Below, one piece after another: positions 1-8,603 of a stretch of DNA of 50,315 nt. Made by a program: the position numbers and the translations under genes. Every line of letters begins with the position of its first letter. Position 1 is the stretch's first letter. Under the pieces are notes generated by a model, which ran no database searches, was not told where the DNA came from, and saw nothing but the letters and a program-made list of their open reading frames with translations. Where the stretch lies: positions 1-50,315 of the forward strand of contig CAMCXF010000021.1 in NCBI GenBank assembly GCA_945883235.1, given 5' to 3'. Source of the DNA: Phenylobacterium deserti (GTDB lineage Bacteria > Pseudomonadota > Alphaproteobacteria > Caulobacterales > Caulobacteraceae).

Positions 1-36
1 ATCTTCTGGTTGTGATCAATGAGTCCTGAGCCTAGC

Positions 37-510
37 CTACTTGAAGCCGACATGTGTCTTGAAGATGGGCAGCACCGCCACCCAGACTTCAATGGCGTTG
101 CCGACGGCCTCGGTTGTGGCTCCGACTTCGAAGTCGACGCCGTACTCCAGGAACGGATCCATCTCGTCGTCGAGATGGCCCTTGCCGAACCGATTCTTGC
201 GGTTCCACGCGTTGATGTCGGAATAGGTCAGACCATTCTTCAGGTCAAAGGCGGCGACGAACTGGACCGAGGCGCAGCGGCTGTTCTTGCAGTCATAGAA
301 CGCAACGGCGAAAGGCGTGCCGTCTGCGCCGCTCTCTACCTTGGGATCACCTTCGGCGTCCTTGGTGATCTCGGCCTTGTAGCCTTTGTCGCGCAGCGCG
401 GCGGCGACCTCGTCCGCGGTCACGCCGCCGGGCGGGATCGGCCGCGCCAGTGATGGCGTTGCCGCCAACAGCATCAAACTCGCCACCATCAGTCCGAAAC
501 GCAACATCAT
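37..510 (-). CDS. Secreted YbjN-like domain protein
   Basis: The 157-aa product opens with a clear Sec signal peptide (a hydrophobic run of about 15 residues ending TPSLA-RP), so it is probably periplasmic. The remainder resembles the YbjN fold: an N-terminal 'VTADEVAAALRDKGYKAEI' helix, then a strand-rich part with a FYDC/SRCASVQF pair of cysteines and a 'DINAWNRKNRFGK' segment. The biochemical function of YbjN proteins is not established. The reading frame stays open upstream to 639, but I chose the ATG at 510 because the signal peptide starts there and a GAGGGG sequence precedes it; a second ATG follows directly. The 176 bp between this gene and the tRNA hold no other gene. Confidence 0.75.
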   Translation of the reverse strand: MMLRFGLMVASLMLLAATPSLARPIPPGGVTADEVAAALRDKGYKAEITKDAEGDPKVESGADGTPFAVAFYDCKNSRCASVQFVAAFDLKNGLTYSDINAWNRKNRFGKGHLDDEMDPFLEYGVDFEVGATTEAVGNAIEVWVAVLPIFKTHVGFK

Positions 511-815
511 CCGAATCTCGCCCCTCGTAGTGTTTGCAAAAAATCCCGCAGCACGCCGAGCGGCCCTGCGTTCGACATACGGGTTATAGCAAAACGAGAA
601 GCGGCCACAATCCGCAGCTAATAAAGGCTGCACAGGCATGGGTGCACGTCTTCAGATGTTTTGAGACAGGCGGGGTCCGGATTTAACGGAGAGTTGGCCT
701 CATCTGGGGTTGATATTTAGGCGGCGATTTTGTCGCGACGCTTCCCATACGCTTCCCAATCGTGATTTCTGGGAAACAAGCCTAGCCCCTTCGGGATCTA
801 ACCCATTGAAAGTAT

Positions 816-892
816 TGGCGCGCCCGGAACGATTCGAACGTCCGACCCTCAGATTCGTAGTCTGATGCTCTATCCAGCTGAGCTACGGGCGC
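816..892 (-). tRNA. tRNA-Arg (anticodon ACG)
   Basis: A complete 77-nt cloverleaf can be folded on the minus strand. It has a 7-bp acceptor stem GCGCCCG/CGGGCGC, a D arm with AGCTGGATA, an anticodon stem TCAGA/TCTGA with loop CTACGAA (anticodon ACG), a variable loop, and a T arm with TTCGAAT. The discriminator is G and the CCA end is encoded. ACG tRNA-Arg reads CGU/CGC/CGA after A-to-I editing. Confidence 0.96.
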
Positions 893-974
893 GCAGTGCC
901 TTACGGCAAGGGCGCGGAACCTAGTCGCGGGCGGGGCGGAGCGCAAGGCCCCGCTGGCGGGAAATTTCAGACCT

Positions 975-2255
975 CTAGCGCGGGAACGGCAAACCGCCGC
1001 CCAGGATGCCTTTGCGCAGGATATCTGCGGCGCTGGGGGGCTTGGCGGGTTTCTGTGGTTGGGCGGGCGCGGTGGTGCCGTTGCGACTGGGCCGCGCGGC
1101 GCGGTCGCCGCCCATCATCTCGGCCATGTTCATGCCCAGCAGGCCGCCGGTGGCGGAGCGGTAGCGCACCTTGACCGCCCATTCCTGATTCCAGGCCACC
1201 TTGGGATTGGTGGGACGCGGCGGATAGACGAAGTTGGCCTCACCGCCGAAGGCTGCCAGTTGCAGCAGGGCCTGAGGCGCGGCGTCGACCACTTCCTTGG
1301 GGACGGCACAACTGCGCGTGGCGGGTCCCATAAGCCCTTTTGAGGCGACCAGACGCGTGATCTCGGACCCGGAAAGATAGTCAGGCATGACGAAGGCGGC
1401 GGTCTGCATCTCTGACGAGCTCCACAACACCATGGTCTCGCCGTCGCCGCCCGCGCCGATCGCGACGGCGAAATAGGCCTGGGCGTTGCCGACCAGGTTC
1501 CAGCCCAGATTAGCCCAGCCGCCGGGTGCCTTGGCATTGGTGGTCAAAGTGAGCGGGCCCAGGAAATCCTGGTCCTCTTCCAAGGTGAAATTGATCTGCG
1601 GACTGTAGTTGCCGCGTACGGTGTGCTCACCGACCAGAGACCCTTGAGACGGTACGGTGGCGCGGGTCTTTTCGTTGGGCCATTCCCCGTACGTGCGGTT
1701 TTTGGAAACCGAGGGCGGCGACATGTTGCGGAAACCGGCACCACTGAAGTCCGCGAGACCCGCGGGCATCTGTCCCGCCGCCAGTTGGGCGAAATCGATG
1801 ACCACCGGCTGGCCAGGGCGCGCGCGTTCGCCGCAGCCCCAGAAGATCAGCATCCGGCCTTTCGGTTTCTGGAAGTCGCGCGGGATCTGGCCGGGTTCGG
1901 TGGGTTCGCGGGGCGCGAGTTTCGGGGTCAGCAACGGCAGGGCGGCCCCGGTCTGCAGGGCTTGAGGCGGCAGGTGGTCGGCGGCAGGTTCGGCGTTGGT
2001 CTGGCCGGAGCCCAGTTGCAGGGTCAGCGACTTGTTGGCCTCGCCCTGCCCGCCCCCCATCATCTGGCGCATCATGGCCATGGGGTCGGGATTGCCGCCG
2101 CCGGTGGGCAGGCCGAAACCCGTCTGGGTCTGGGCGCTCATCCAGTAGGTGGCGACGGGGCCTGTGACCTTCTGGCCGGTCTGGGCAGTGGCCCCGGTCA
2201 CGGTAGCCGTGGCGGCGACGCCGGCCAGAAGTGCGAATTTGCGAACCAGACCCAT
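975..2255 (-). CDS. Secreted protein of unknown function
   Basis: The 426-aa product has a signal peptide (about residues 1-24, ending VTGATA-Q) and is likely exported. The N-terminal third contains a glycine/methionine-rich stretch (DPMAMMRQMMGGG) and a proline-rich linker. The middle has 'KGRMLIFWGCGE' and a beta-rich region with 'GWNLVGNAQAYFA'. The C-terminal tail is basic and proline-rich, and repeats a methionine-rich motif (GMNMAEMMGGD). I recognise no catalytic motif. GGAG lies 9 nt before the ATG at 2255. The gene precedes the P1 peptidase gene on the same strand, 50 bp away, but no functional link can be read from the sequence. Confidence 0.75.
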   Translation of the reverse strand: MGLVRKFALLAGVAATATVTGATAQTGQKVTGPVATYWMSAQTQTGFGLPTGGGNPDPMAMMRQMMGGGQGEANKSLTLQLGSGQTNAEPAADHLPPQALQTGAALPLLTPKLAPREPTEPGQIPRDFQKPKGRMLIFWGCGERARPGQPVVIDFAQLAAGQMPAGLADFSGAGFRNMSPPSVSKNRTYGEWPNEKTRATVPSQGSLVGEHTVRGNYSPQINFTLEEDQDFLGPLTLTTNAKAPGGWANLGWNLVGNAQAYFAVAIGAGGDGETMVLWSSSEMQTAAFVMPDYLSGSEITRLVASKGLMGPATRSCAVPKEVVDAAPQALLQLAAFGGEANFVYPPRPTNPKVAWNQEWAVKVRYRSATGGLLGMNMAEMMGGDRAARPSRNGTTAPAQPQKPAKPPSAADILRKGILGGGLPFPR

Positions 2256-2305
2256 GATCGAAACTCCTGAACGGCAACCTTGGGCAAGCGATAACAGGGC
2301 GGGCG

Positions 2306-3328
2306 TCAGCCCGGAAGGTCCCGCCAGCAGGGAACCTCGGTCCCGGGCCAGGGCGATGCCGCATAGACACCGCGCGCTACGGCTCGGGCCAGGGCGTCGG
2401 CGGCCAGGGCACCCAAGCGGGCGATCGCATAGTCCGGCTGGTCACCCAGCGGTCGGCGACCGGTGCTGATAGCGAACACCACATCACCGTCAAAGGGCGC
2501 GTGGATGGGGCGGATGGCGCGGGCCAGCCCGTCCTGAGCCATGACGGCAAAGCGTTTGGCCTGGGCGGGGGTCAGGATCGCGTCGGTGGCAACGCAGGCG
2601 ATGGTGGTGTTGCGGGTCTCGGTGGGGCGTTTGGCGGAACCCCATTCGTCGGGACCTGCGGCGAGGCCCGCAGGACCCAGGCCGCCGAACTCGCCGTCCA
2701 GCTCAAACGGCGCAGCCCAGAAGGTGCGGCCGCCCGGCGCGATGACCGAGCCCCAGCTGTTCACGCCGACCACGGCACCCACCGTGTAGCCGTCGGTTGT
2801 GAAGACAGAGGCTGACCCTGTGCCGCCCTTCAGACCCCCGGCCATCGCGCCGTAGCCGGCCCCGGCCGTACCTAGGTCAAAATCCAGAGCGGCCGCAGCG
2901 ACGGCGGCGCGGCCCAGATCCCGGTAGGGCGGGGTCTCGCCCCAGGCCTTGTCTCCGCCGTTGGCGACGTCGAACAGGATGGCCCCCGGCACCACCGGCG
3001 ATTTCGGAATCCCGGGAACCAGACCAAATCCGCGCCCGCGCGCGCCAAGCCAGGTGACCACGCCGTCGGCGGCAGCCAGCCCGTAGACCGAGCCGCCGGA
3101 CAGCACCACGGCGTCGATGGCCTCGACCAAGTTTTCGGGGGCGAGCGCGTCGGTTTCCCGTGTGCCCGGTGCGCCACCGCGCACATCGCAGGCGGCCACG
3201 GCGCGTTCATCAGGCAGAATCACGGTCACGCCGGTGCGAACGGCTACATCTTGCGCTTGTCCCACCTTCAGGCCGGGAACATCGGTGATCAGGTTGCGCA
3301 GGCCCGGGCCTGGTTTATATCCATCCAT
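2306..3328 (-). CDS. P1-family (DmpA/NylC-type) autoprocessing peptidase/amidase
   Basis: The 340-aa protein matches the P1/S58 family of N-terminal-nucleophile hydrolases, which includes DmpA aminopeptidase, beta-peptidyl aminopeptidases and the nylon-oligomer hydrolase NylC. Motifs seen: NLITDVPGLKVGQ near the N-terminus, VVLSGGSVYGLAAADGV at about 74-90, GSASVFTTDGYTVGAVVGVNSWG at about 171-193 (broken here as GSASVFTTDG plus YTVGAVVGVNSWG), and RNTTIACVATDA at 239-250. By analogy with NylC, which cleaves itself at Asn266/Thr267, Asn240/Thr241 is the predicted autocleavage site and Thr241 the nucleophile. There is no signal peptide, so it is probably cytoplasmic. The frame continues upstream, but the ATG at 3328 has GAGGT in place and gives the family's normal N-terminus. 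The gene is divergent from a gamma-glutamyltransferase. Confidence 0.88.
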   Translation of the reverse strand: MDGYKPGPGLRNLITDVPGLKVGQAQDVAVRTGVTVILPDERAVAACDVRGGAPGTRETDALAPENLVEAIDAVVLSGGSVYGLAAADGVVTWLGARGRGFGLVPGIPKSPVVPGAILFDVANGGDKAWGETPPYRDLGRAAVAAAALDFDLGTAGAGYGAMAGGLKGGTGSASVFTTDGYTVGAVVGVNSWGSVIAPGGRTFWAAPFELDGEFGGLGPAGLAAGPDEWGSAKRPTETRNTTIACVATDAILTPAQAKRFAVMAQDGLARAIRPIHAPFDGDVVFAISTGRRPLGDQPDYAIARLGALAADALARAVARGVYAASPWPGTEVPCWRDLPG

Positions 3329-3415
3329 AGGGGGACCTCGCACGACCGGACGATTGTTGTCCACGTGGCCGAACGGCTGCGAAGCCCGAGATCTCTCAAT
3401 GGAGTTCCCTGACCC

Positions 3416-5122
3416 GTGAAGCTGGTGTCCAAATTCGCGCCCCTTACCCTCGCTATCGTGGTCTGCTTTGGTGCGCCCCTGCCAGCGGCGGTGGCGAAGT
3501 CCCCGGCCGGGTCCACGGGCATGGTTTCGGCGGCCAATCCCATGGCGGTTGAGGCGGGCCTGAAGGTGCTGCGCGCCGGCGGGAGCGCCGTAGACGCCGC
3601 CGTGGCGGTGCAGGCCATGTTGGGACTGGTGGAGCCGCAGAGCTCTGGCCTGGGCGGCGGGGCCTTCCTGACCTACTACGACGCCCGGACGATGAAGGTG
3701 ACTGCCTACAACGGCCGTGAGACCGCGCCGATGGCGGCCGGCCCGCAACTGTTCTACGGCGATGACGGCAAGCCGCTTGGCAAGGGTGCCGCCATCCTGA
3801 CCGGGCGCTCAACGGGTGTGCCCGGCGCGGTGGCGATGCTGTCGCTGGCGCAGTCGCAGCACGGCAAGCTGGCTTGGAAGGACCTGTTCGGCGAGGCCGA
3901 GCGGCTGGCCGACGGCGGGTTCCCGGCCCCGCGGCGCATGGCGGCGGCGGCTTCGAGCCGGGCCGGTCAGGCCGCCACGGCGGACGCGATCGCCTATTTC
4001 ACCAAGCCAGACGGCACGAAGATCCAGGCTGGCGACACGGTGGGGAACCCGGCCTATGCCGCCACGGTGCGCAAGATCGCCGCAGAAGGCCCAAAGGCGC
4101 TGCTGGAGGGCCCGATCGCCGAGGCCATCGTGGCCAAGGTGCGTGAGGGCGCGATGCCGGGCTCGCTCACTCTGGCTGATCTGAAAGCCTACAGGCCCAA
4201 GGCAGAGCCTGGCCTCTGCCGACCCTACCGAGCCTACATCGTCTGCGTGCCGGGCGCGCCTTCGGGGGGTCCTGCGGTGCTCCAGGGGCTGGGTATTCTG
4301 CAGAACACCGCCATCAACAAGCACCCCAATGATGTTGAGGGCTGGTACTTGTTCAGCCAGGCCAGCCGCCTGATGTACGCCGACCGCGACCGATACATAG
4401 GCGACCCGGATTTCGTCGACGTGCCAACCGAGGGCCTGCTCGACGCCGCCTATGTGGCCGAGCGTGCAAAATTGATCGGGCCGAACGCCAACCCGACCCC
4501 GGTTCCTCCCGGCAAACCTCGAGGCGCAGGCGTCCGGGCGCCTGACCAGACCCGCGAACCGGCCGGCACCACTCACTTTGTCGTCGTCGACAAATGGGGG
4601 AACGCGGTGTCGATGACCACGACGGTGGAGAGCGTGTTCGGATCGGGCCGGATGGTGGGCGGTTTCTTCCTGAATAACCAGCTGACGGATTTCTCGTTCA
4701 CACCAATGGATCGTGACGGCGCGCCGATGGCGAATGCCGTTGGGCCCGGAAAGCGGCCCCGGTCCTCCATGGCCCCGGCCATCGTGCTGGACCGCAAGAA
4801 CCGGTTTGTCGCGGCGGTAGGGTCCCCGGGCGGACCGTCGATTATCGCCTACAATCTGAAGGCCCTGGTTGGCCTGCTGGACTGGAAGCTGCCCATGCAG
4901 GAAGCCATCGCCTTGCCAAATCTGATCGCCGGCGGCAGCTTCTACGCGGCGGAGACCACCAAATTCTCACCCGAACTGACCACCGGACTGGAGGCGCGCG
5001 GCGTCAAGATGTCCAGCGGGTTCGGGGCCGAGGGCTCTGGCCTGCACGGCGTCGAGGTCACGCCGAACGGCCTTCGCGGCGGTGCCGATCCCCGTCGGGA
5101 AGGCGTGGCCAAGGCACCCTAA
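3416..5122 (+). CDS. ggt: Gamma-glutamyltransferase
   Basis: The 568-aa protein transfers or hydrolyses the gamma-glutamyl group of glutathione and is expected in the periplasm: a signal peptide spans about residues 1-27 (ending AAVA-KS). Family motifs are in order: GMVSAANPMAVEAGLKVL, GGSAVDAAVA, SGLGGGAFL, TGVPGAV, then the processing site AGTTHFVVVD at 383-392. Thr385 should be the nucleophile released by self-cleavage after Gly384, and RPRSSMAP (about 447-454) supplies the usual serine pair. The start is GTG; upstream ATG codons are out of frame. The stop overlaps the convergent histidine kinase by 4 bp. GGT supplies amino acids from glutathione, fitting the neighbouring peptidase only loosely. 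Confidence 0.93.
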   Translation: MKLVSKFAPLTLAIVVCFGAPLPAAVAKSPAGSTGMVSAANPMAVEAGLKVLRAGGSAVDAAVAVQAMLGLVEPQSSGLGGGAFLTYYDARTMKVTAYNGRETAPMAAGPQLFYGDDGKPLGKGAAILTGRSTGVPGAVAMLSLAQSQHGKLAWKDLFGEAERLADGGFPAPRRMAAAASSRAGQAATADAIAYFTKPDGTKIQAGDTVGNPAYAATVRKIAAEGPKALLEGPIAEAIVAKVREGAMPGSLTLADLKAYRPKAEPGLCRPYRAYIVCVPGAPSGGPAVLQGLGILQNTAINKHPNDVEGWYLFSQASRLMYADRDRYIGDPDFVDVPTEGLLDAAYVAERAKLIGPNANPTPVPPGKPRGAGVRAPDQTREPAGTTHFVVVDKWGNAVSMTTTVESVFGSGRMVGGFFLNNQLTDFSFTPMDRDGAPMANAVGPGKRPRSSMAPAIVLDRKNRFVAAVGSPGGPSIIAYNLKALVGLLDWKLPMQEAIALPNLIAGGSFYAAETTKFSPELTTGLEARGVKMSSGFGAEGSGLHGVEVTPNGLRGGADPRREGVAKAP

Positions 5123-6591
5123 ACCGTTTTCCGCGATCTCGTTCTGGGTCCAGGCGTGCCGGGTAACCGCAACTCAAAGACCGTGCCTTCGTCGCCGGTG
5201 ACCGACAGGGTCAGATCGCCGCCGTGGGCCTGGGCCAGCTCACGGGCGATGGCCAGGCCCAGGCCCGTCGAGTTGGGGCGACCCGAACCCGCGAAGGGCT
5301 GGAACAGCCGCTCTCGAATGCGAGCCGGAACGCCCGGGCCATTGTCGGAGATGCGGATCAGACTGGCACCGCCCACCGCCTCCAGCGAGATCTCAATGCG
5401 GCCTGGGATCGCCCGCTCCGGCTGGTGCTCGATGGCCTGGCGCGCGTTGCGCAGCAGATTGACCAGGATGCGGTGGAGTTGGTCCGGGTCGGCGATGACC
5501 TGATCAGACACCGCCACACGCGAGGCCAGCTTGACCCCGGTTTCGACCAGACGCGCTTCGGCGGCAGCTTCTGTCACCGCCTCGGCCAGACGGAGCGTCT
5601 GGGTCTCGGGGGCGGCTTCCTGGGTCTTGCCGTAGGCCAGCACGTCGGAGGCCAGTTTCACAGCCCGGTCCAGTGCCCGTTCCAATCGGGGCAGAGCCTG
5701 ACTGACCTTTGGGTCTTTCAGAGCGGCCAGGCGCTCCGAAGCCAACTGCGCACCGGTGAGCATGTTCTTGAGGTCATGGTTGATTTTGGCCACCGCCTCG
5801 CCCAACGCGGCCAGCCGCGCGCGCGAGCTGAGCGCCGTGCGCAGATCGGCCTGCATGCGGTCCAGCTCAGCCTCCGCCCGGCCGATTTCGTCGCGGCGGC
5901 CGGACAGCTGCACCCGCGCCGCCGGATCATCGGGATCGGCGCGGAACCGCTCCATGGCGAAGGTGATCCGCTGCATCGGCCGCACAAGGAACAGATTGAG
6001 CGCCAGAAACACGATCAGTCCGGCCAGGGCCGAGACACCTGCCACAATGGCCACCAGCCGCCACAGATAACTGGCCAGCGCCTTCTTGAGCTCTGTGTCG
6101 GTGGCGACAAACTCGATGAAGTCCGCCTCCCGGAAGCGCGGCTCCGCCATCACCCGCACGCGGTCTCCCGGTCCGAACAGGGTCTGGAATGGAGCGAAGA
6201 GGCCCAGACCCGCGGCGCGGTCGCGCAGATCCACCAGATAGGGCGGGCGCGACGGTCGGGCATTGGCGAACACCAGGCGGCGGACGCCGTCGCTGGAGAC
6301 CGCCACGATTTCCACGCCCGCGCCCTCCAGAAGCTGGGTCTTGAGCTGTTCGGACACCACCCGGTCCGGGGCCACCTCGGCGGCGAGCGAGGCCAGTTCG
6401 GCGGCGCGGACGCGGTCCAGCAACCACTGCTTCTCATAGGCCGCCATCGCCGGCAGGATCGCCAGCGTGCCCCCCAGCGTTGCGATCACTACGGTCAGAA
6501 CCAGCAGGCGCGCGGAAAGGCCGCCGGGCCAGAACAGGCGGCGGCGCCAGGGTCGCTCAGGAAGTTCGGTCGGCGTGGTGACGTCCGCCAT
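5119..6591 (-). CDS. Membrane sensor histidine kinase (orphan)
   Basis: The 490-aa protein has two transmembrane helices (about 28-50 and 178-202) bounding a sensor region of about 125 residues that lies outside the cytoplasmic membrane. A HAMP segment follows from about 203-255. The dimerisation/phosphoacceptor helix has the H-box AKINHDLKNML with His272. A HATPase domain then shows an N-box (LHRILVNLLRNARQAIEH), G1 (ISDNGPGVP) and G2 (NSTGLGLAIARE). All catalytic elements look intact. No response regulator gene is adjacent, so it is an orphan kinase and its signal is unknown. It is convergent with ggt and shares stop-codon bases with it. A 60-bp gap separates its start from pyrD upstream-facing sequence. 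Confidence 0.93.
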   Translation of the reverse strand: MADVTTPTELPERPWRRRLFWPGGLSARLLVLTVVIATLGGTLAILPAMAAYEKQWLLDRVRAAELASLAAEVAPDRVVSEQLKTQLLEGAGVEIVAVSSDGVRRLVFANARPSRPPYLVDLRDRAAGLGLFAPFQTLFGPGDRVRVMAEPRFREADFIEFVATDTELKKALASYLWRLVAIVAGVSALAGLIVFLALNLFLVRPMQRITFAMERFRADPDDPAARVQLSGRRDEIGRAEAELDRMQADLRTALSSRARLAALGEAVAKINHDLKNMLTGAQLASERLAALKDPKVSQALPRLERALDRAVKLASDVLAYGKTQEAAPETQTLRLAEAVTEAAAEARLVETGVKLASRVAVSDQVIADPDQLHRILVNLLRNARQAIEHQPERAIPGRIEISLEAVGGASLIRISDNGPGVPARIRERLFQPFAGSGRPNSTGLGLAIARELAQAHGGDLTLSVTGDEGTVFELRLPGTPGPRTRSRKTV

Positions 6592-6651
6592 CGTCCTATC
6601 GAGTTAATGCAGGCAACCGCGCGGGGCAACGCACCTGCCCGAGGTCCGGGA

Positions 6652-7695
6652 CTATTCTGCCCCGATTGCCTCGGAGACGGACCGGAATCCGTCCGCACGC
6701 AGGCGCAGTACCAGATCACGCTTGATCCGGGTCACCAGACCGGGACCCTCAAACGCCAGAGCAGAATAGAGTTGCACGGCGCAGGCGCCGGCCCGGATCT
6801 TGGCATAGGCATCCGCACCCGACCCGATACCGCCGACGCCGATCAGCAGAAACCGGCCCGCCGTCGCGGCGCTGAACCGGCGCAGGATCGTCGTGGAGGG
6901 TGCAAAGAGCGGCGCGCCGGAGAGACCGCCCGCCTCGTCGGAGTGAGCCGACTGCAGCGATGGCCGGTCCAGGGTGGTATTGGCGACAATGATGCCAGCC
7001 AGTCCATGCCGGGCGACGACCTCGACGATGGCGTCTACTTCGGTGTCATCCAGGTCGGGCGCGACCTTCAGGAACATTGGTGCCGCCACGCCGGCCGGCA
7101 GGGACTGGGCTGTGCCAATCAAGCGTCCCAGAAGTTCGTCCAGCGCCGCCGTGGTCTGCAGGGCCCGCAAACCGGGCGTATTGGGCGACGAGATATTGAT
7201 GGTGAAGTACGACGCCATCCCCCAGAGCCGCCGCAAGCCCGTGGTGTAATCCGCCAGTCGATCCTCGGAATCCTTATTGGCCCCCAGATTGGCGCCCACC
7301 ACACCGTGCCCCCGACGCGCGAGGCGGCTGGCGAAGGCTTCCAGACCTTGATTGTTGAAACCCATCCGGTTGATGACCGCCTGGTCTTCTGTCAGCCGGA
7401 ACAGACGCGGCCGCGGATTGCCCACCTGCGGCAGCGGCGTCACGGTCCCGCACTCCGCAAAGCCGAACCCGGCGCGCAGCATGGGGCCGAACACCTCGCC
7501 GTTCTTGTCGAAGCCGGGAGCCAGCCCCACCGGGTTGGGGAGGGTAAGACCAGCGATCTGGCAGGCCAGGATTGGATCATCCACTGGCGCCCGGGGACCC
7601 AGACCCAGCTTCAGGCCCCGGATTGCCCAGCTGTGCGCATCCTCGGGGTCCAGCACCCGAAGCGCGCGGGTGGCGAGGCCATGGATGTCGCTCAT
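6652..7695 (-). CDS. pyrD: Dihydroorotate dehydrogenase (quinone), class 2
   Basis: The 347-aa enzyme oxidises dihydroorotate to orotate in pyrimidine synthesis, passing electrons to quinone at the inner membrane. Class 2 is indicated by the N-terminal amphipathic helices (HGLATRALRVLDPEDAHSWA) before the barrel. Motifs: NPVGLAPGFDKNGE, FGFAECGTVTPLPQVGNP, NRMGFNNQG, and the catalytic serine region INISSPNTPGLR. The C-terminal FMN phosphate site reads LIGVGGIGSGADAY. The ATG overlaps the DUF952 stop as ATGA, so it is the last gene of a sixA-like/DUF952/pyrD operon. Confidence 0.96.
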   Translation of the reverse strand: MSDIHGLATRALRVLDPEDAHSWAIRGLKLGLGPRAPVDDPILACQIAGLTLPNPVGLAPGFDKNGEVFGPMLRAGFGFAECGTVTPLPQVGNPRPRLFRLTEDQAVINRMGFNNQGLEAFASRLARRGHGVVGANLGANKDSEDRLADYTTGLRRLWGMASYFTINISSPNTPGLRALQTTAALDELLGRLIGTAQSLPAGVAAPMFLKVAPDLDDTEVDAIVEVVARHGLAGIIVANTTLDRPSLQSAHSDEAGGLSGAPLFAPSTTILRRFSAATAGRFLLIGVGGIGSGADAYAKIRAGACAVQLYSALAFEGPGLVTRIKRDLVLRLRADGFRSVSEAIGAE

Positions 7696-8024
7696 GCCGA
7701 AACGCGCGGCACGCCGCCGGCATCCAGGGGCGCTTCATGAACAGCGACAACCGCGTCTGTCGCCAGCGCTGCATAGAGGTGCGGAAACAGGTCTCCGCCG
7801 CGCGATGGCTCCCATTTCAGGGCGACGCCCAGATCGTCAGCCTCTACCTCCAGCACCACCAGATCAGGCTGGCCTGCGAAGTGTTTTTGCGCCGTCCCGG
7901 TGGCTTGGGCGGCGGTTGAAAAGTGGATGTAGCCGTCCTGCAGATCGACGGCCGAGCCCTCAAAGCGACCCACAGCCCTGGCCGCTGTCCACTCGCTGCG
8001 CGACAGGATTTTGTAAATCAGCAC
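7692..8024 (-). CDS. DUF952 family protein
   Basis: The 110-aa product belongs to DUF952: an N-terminal LIYKILSRSEW, then a DGYIHFSTAAQ segment and KWEPSRGGDLFPHLYAAL in the second half. The family is common in bacteria and its function is unknown. I chose a GTG start at 8024 because family members begin just before the IYK motif, it follows the upstream stop by 1 bp, and GGAG lies about 8 nt before it. A longer frame to 8057 would overlap the phosphatase gene by 32 bp. The gene overlaps pyrD by 4 bp (ATGA), suggesting translational coupling. Confidence 0.85.
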   Translation of the reverse strand: MLIYKILSRSEWTAARAVGRFEGSAVDLQDGYIHFSTAAQATGTAQKHFAGQPDLVVLEVEADDLGVALKWEPSRGGDLFPHLYAALATDAVVAVHEAPLDAGGVPRVSA

Positions 8025-8025
8025 G

Positions 8026-8517
8026 TCAGCGCTCCGGAAAGGACAGGCCGTCAGCATGGGGCCGTCCTTCGGCGTCGATCAGGAAGACCGAGGCCGCCGC
8101 CGTTGGAAAGCGGCGATGGGCCCGGGCGATCAGACTGGATGGCGCGTGGCCCTCGCGCATCAACGCCACGGTCAGTTCCTGAAGCCCCGGATTGTGGCCG
8201 ACCACCATGATGGTGGCGCTGGCCGTGCCCGCCTCGAAAGCAAAGCTGCGAACGGTGGCCGAATCTGCGTGATAGAGATCATCTTCAAAACGCACCTCGG
8301 CGTTCGGGAACGCCGCGCATGCCGCGTCCCAGGTTCCCCGGGCGCGGGCCGCCGTCGACACCAGTGCCACATCCGGCACAAACCCCATCTCGGCCAGACG
8401 CAGACCCATGGCCCGTGACTCGACGATCCCGTGGGGGGCCAGTCGACGGTCAAAGTCTTCGCCGCTCTCTGAGCCCGGGTCGGCCTGGCCGTGCCGGAGG
8501 AGGATCAATCGATCCAT
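8026..8517 (-). CDS. SixA-like histidine phosphatase
   Basis: The 163-aa protein belongs to the histidine phosphatase superfamily. The phosphoacceptor motif LILLRHGQAD (His9) is at the N-terminus, the acidic pair EDFDRRLAPHG follows, and the second histidine lies in VVGHNPGLQEL. Its small size and motif set resemble SixA, which dephosphorylates phosphohistidine proteins, but the substrate cannot be inferred here. It is the first gene of the operon with DUF952 and pyrD and is divergent from metX. Confidence 0.9.
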   Translation of the reverse strand: MDRLILLRHGQADPGSESGEDFDRRLAPHGIVESRAMGLRLAEMGFVPDVALVSTAARARGTWDAACAAFPNAEVRFEDDLYHADSATVRSFAFEAGTASATIMVVGHNPGLQELTVALMREGHAPSSLIARAHRRFPTAAASVFLIDAEGRPHADGLSFPER

Positions 8518-8603
8518 GGACGCTCCCTGTTCAGGCTCTCATAACCCAGGTGGAGCGGGCTGCAACCCATTGACAGGGGTGGGGCGAGACGGTCCAAGGC
8601 GGC

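Noticed and set aside
5224..7740. Plus-strand open frame of 838 codons
   Set aside because: It lies antisense to the histidine kinase and pyrD, which have complete family motifs. Its Arg/Gln/His-rich composition is typical of GC-driven shadow frames.
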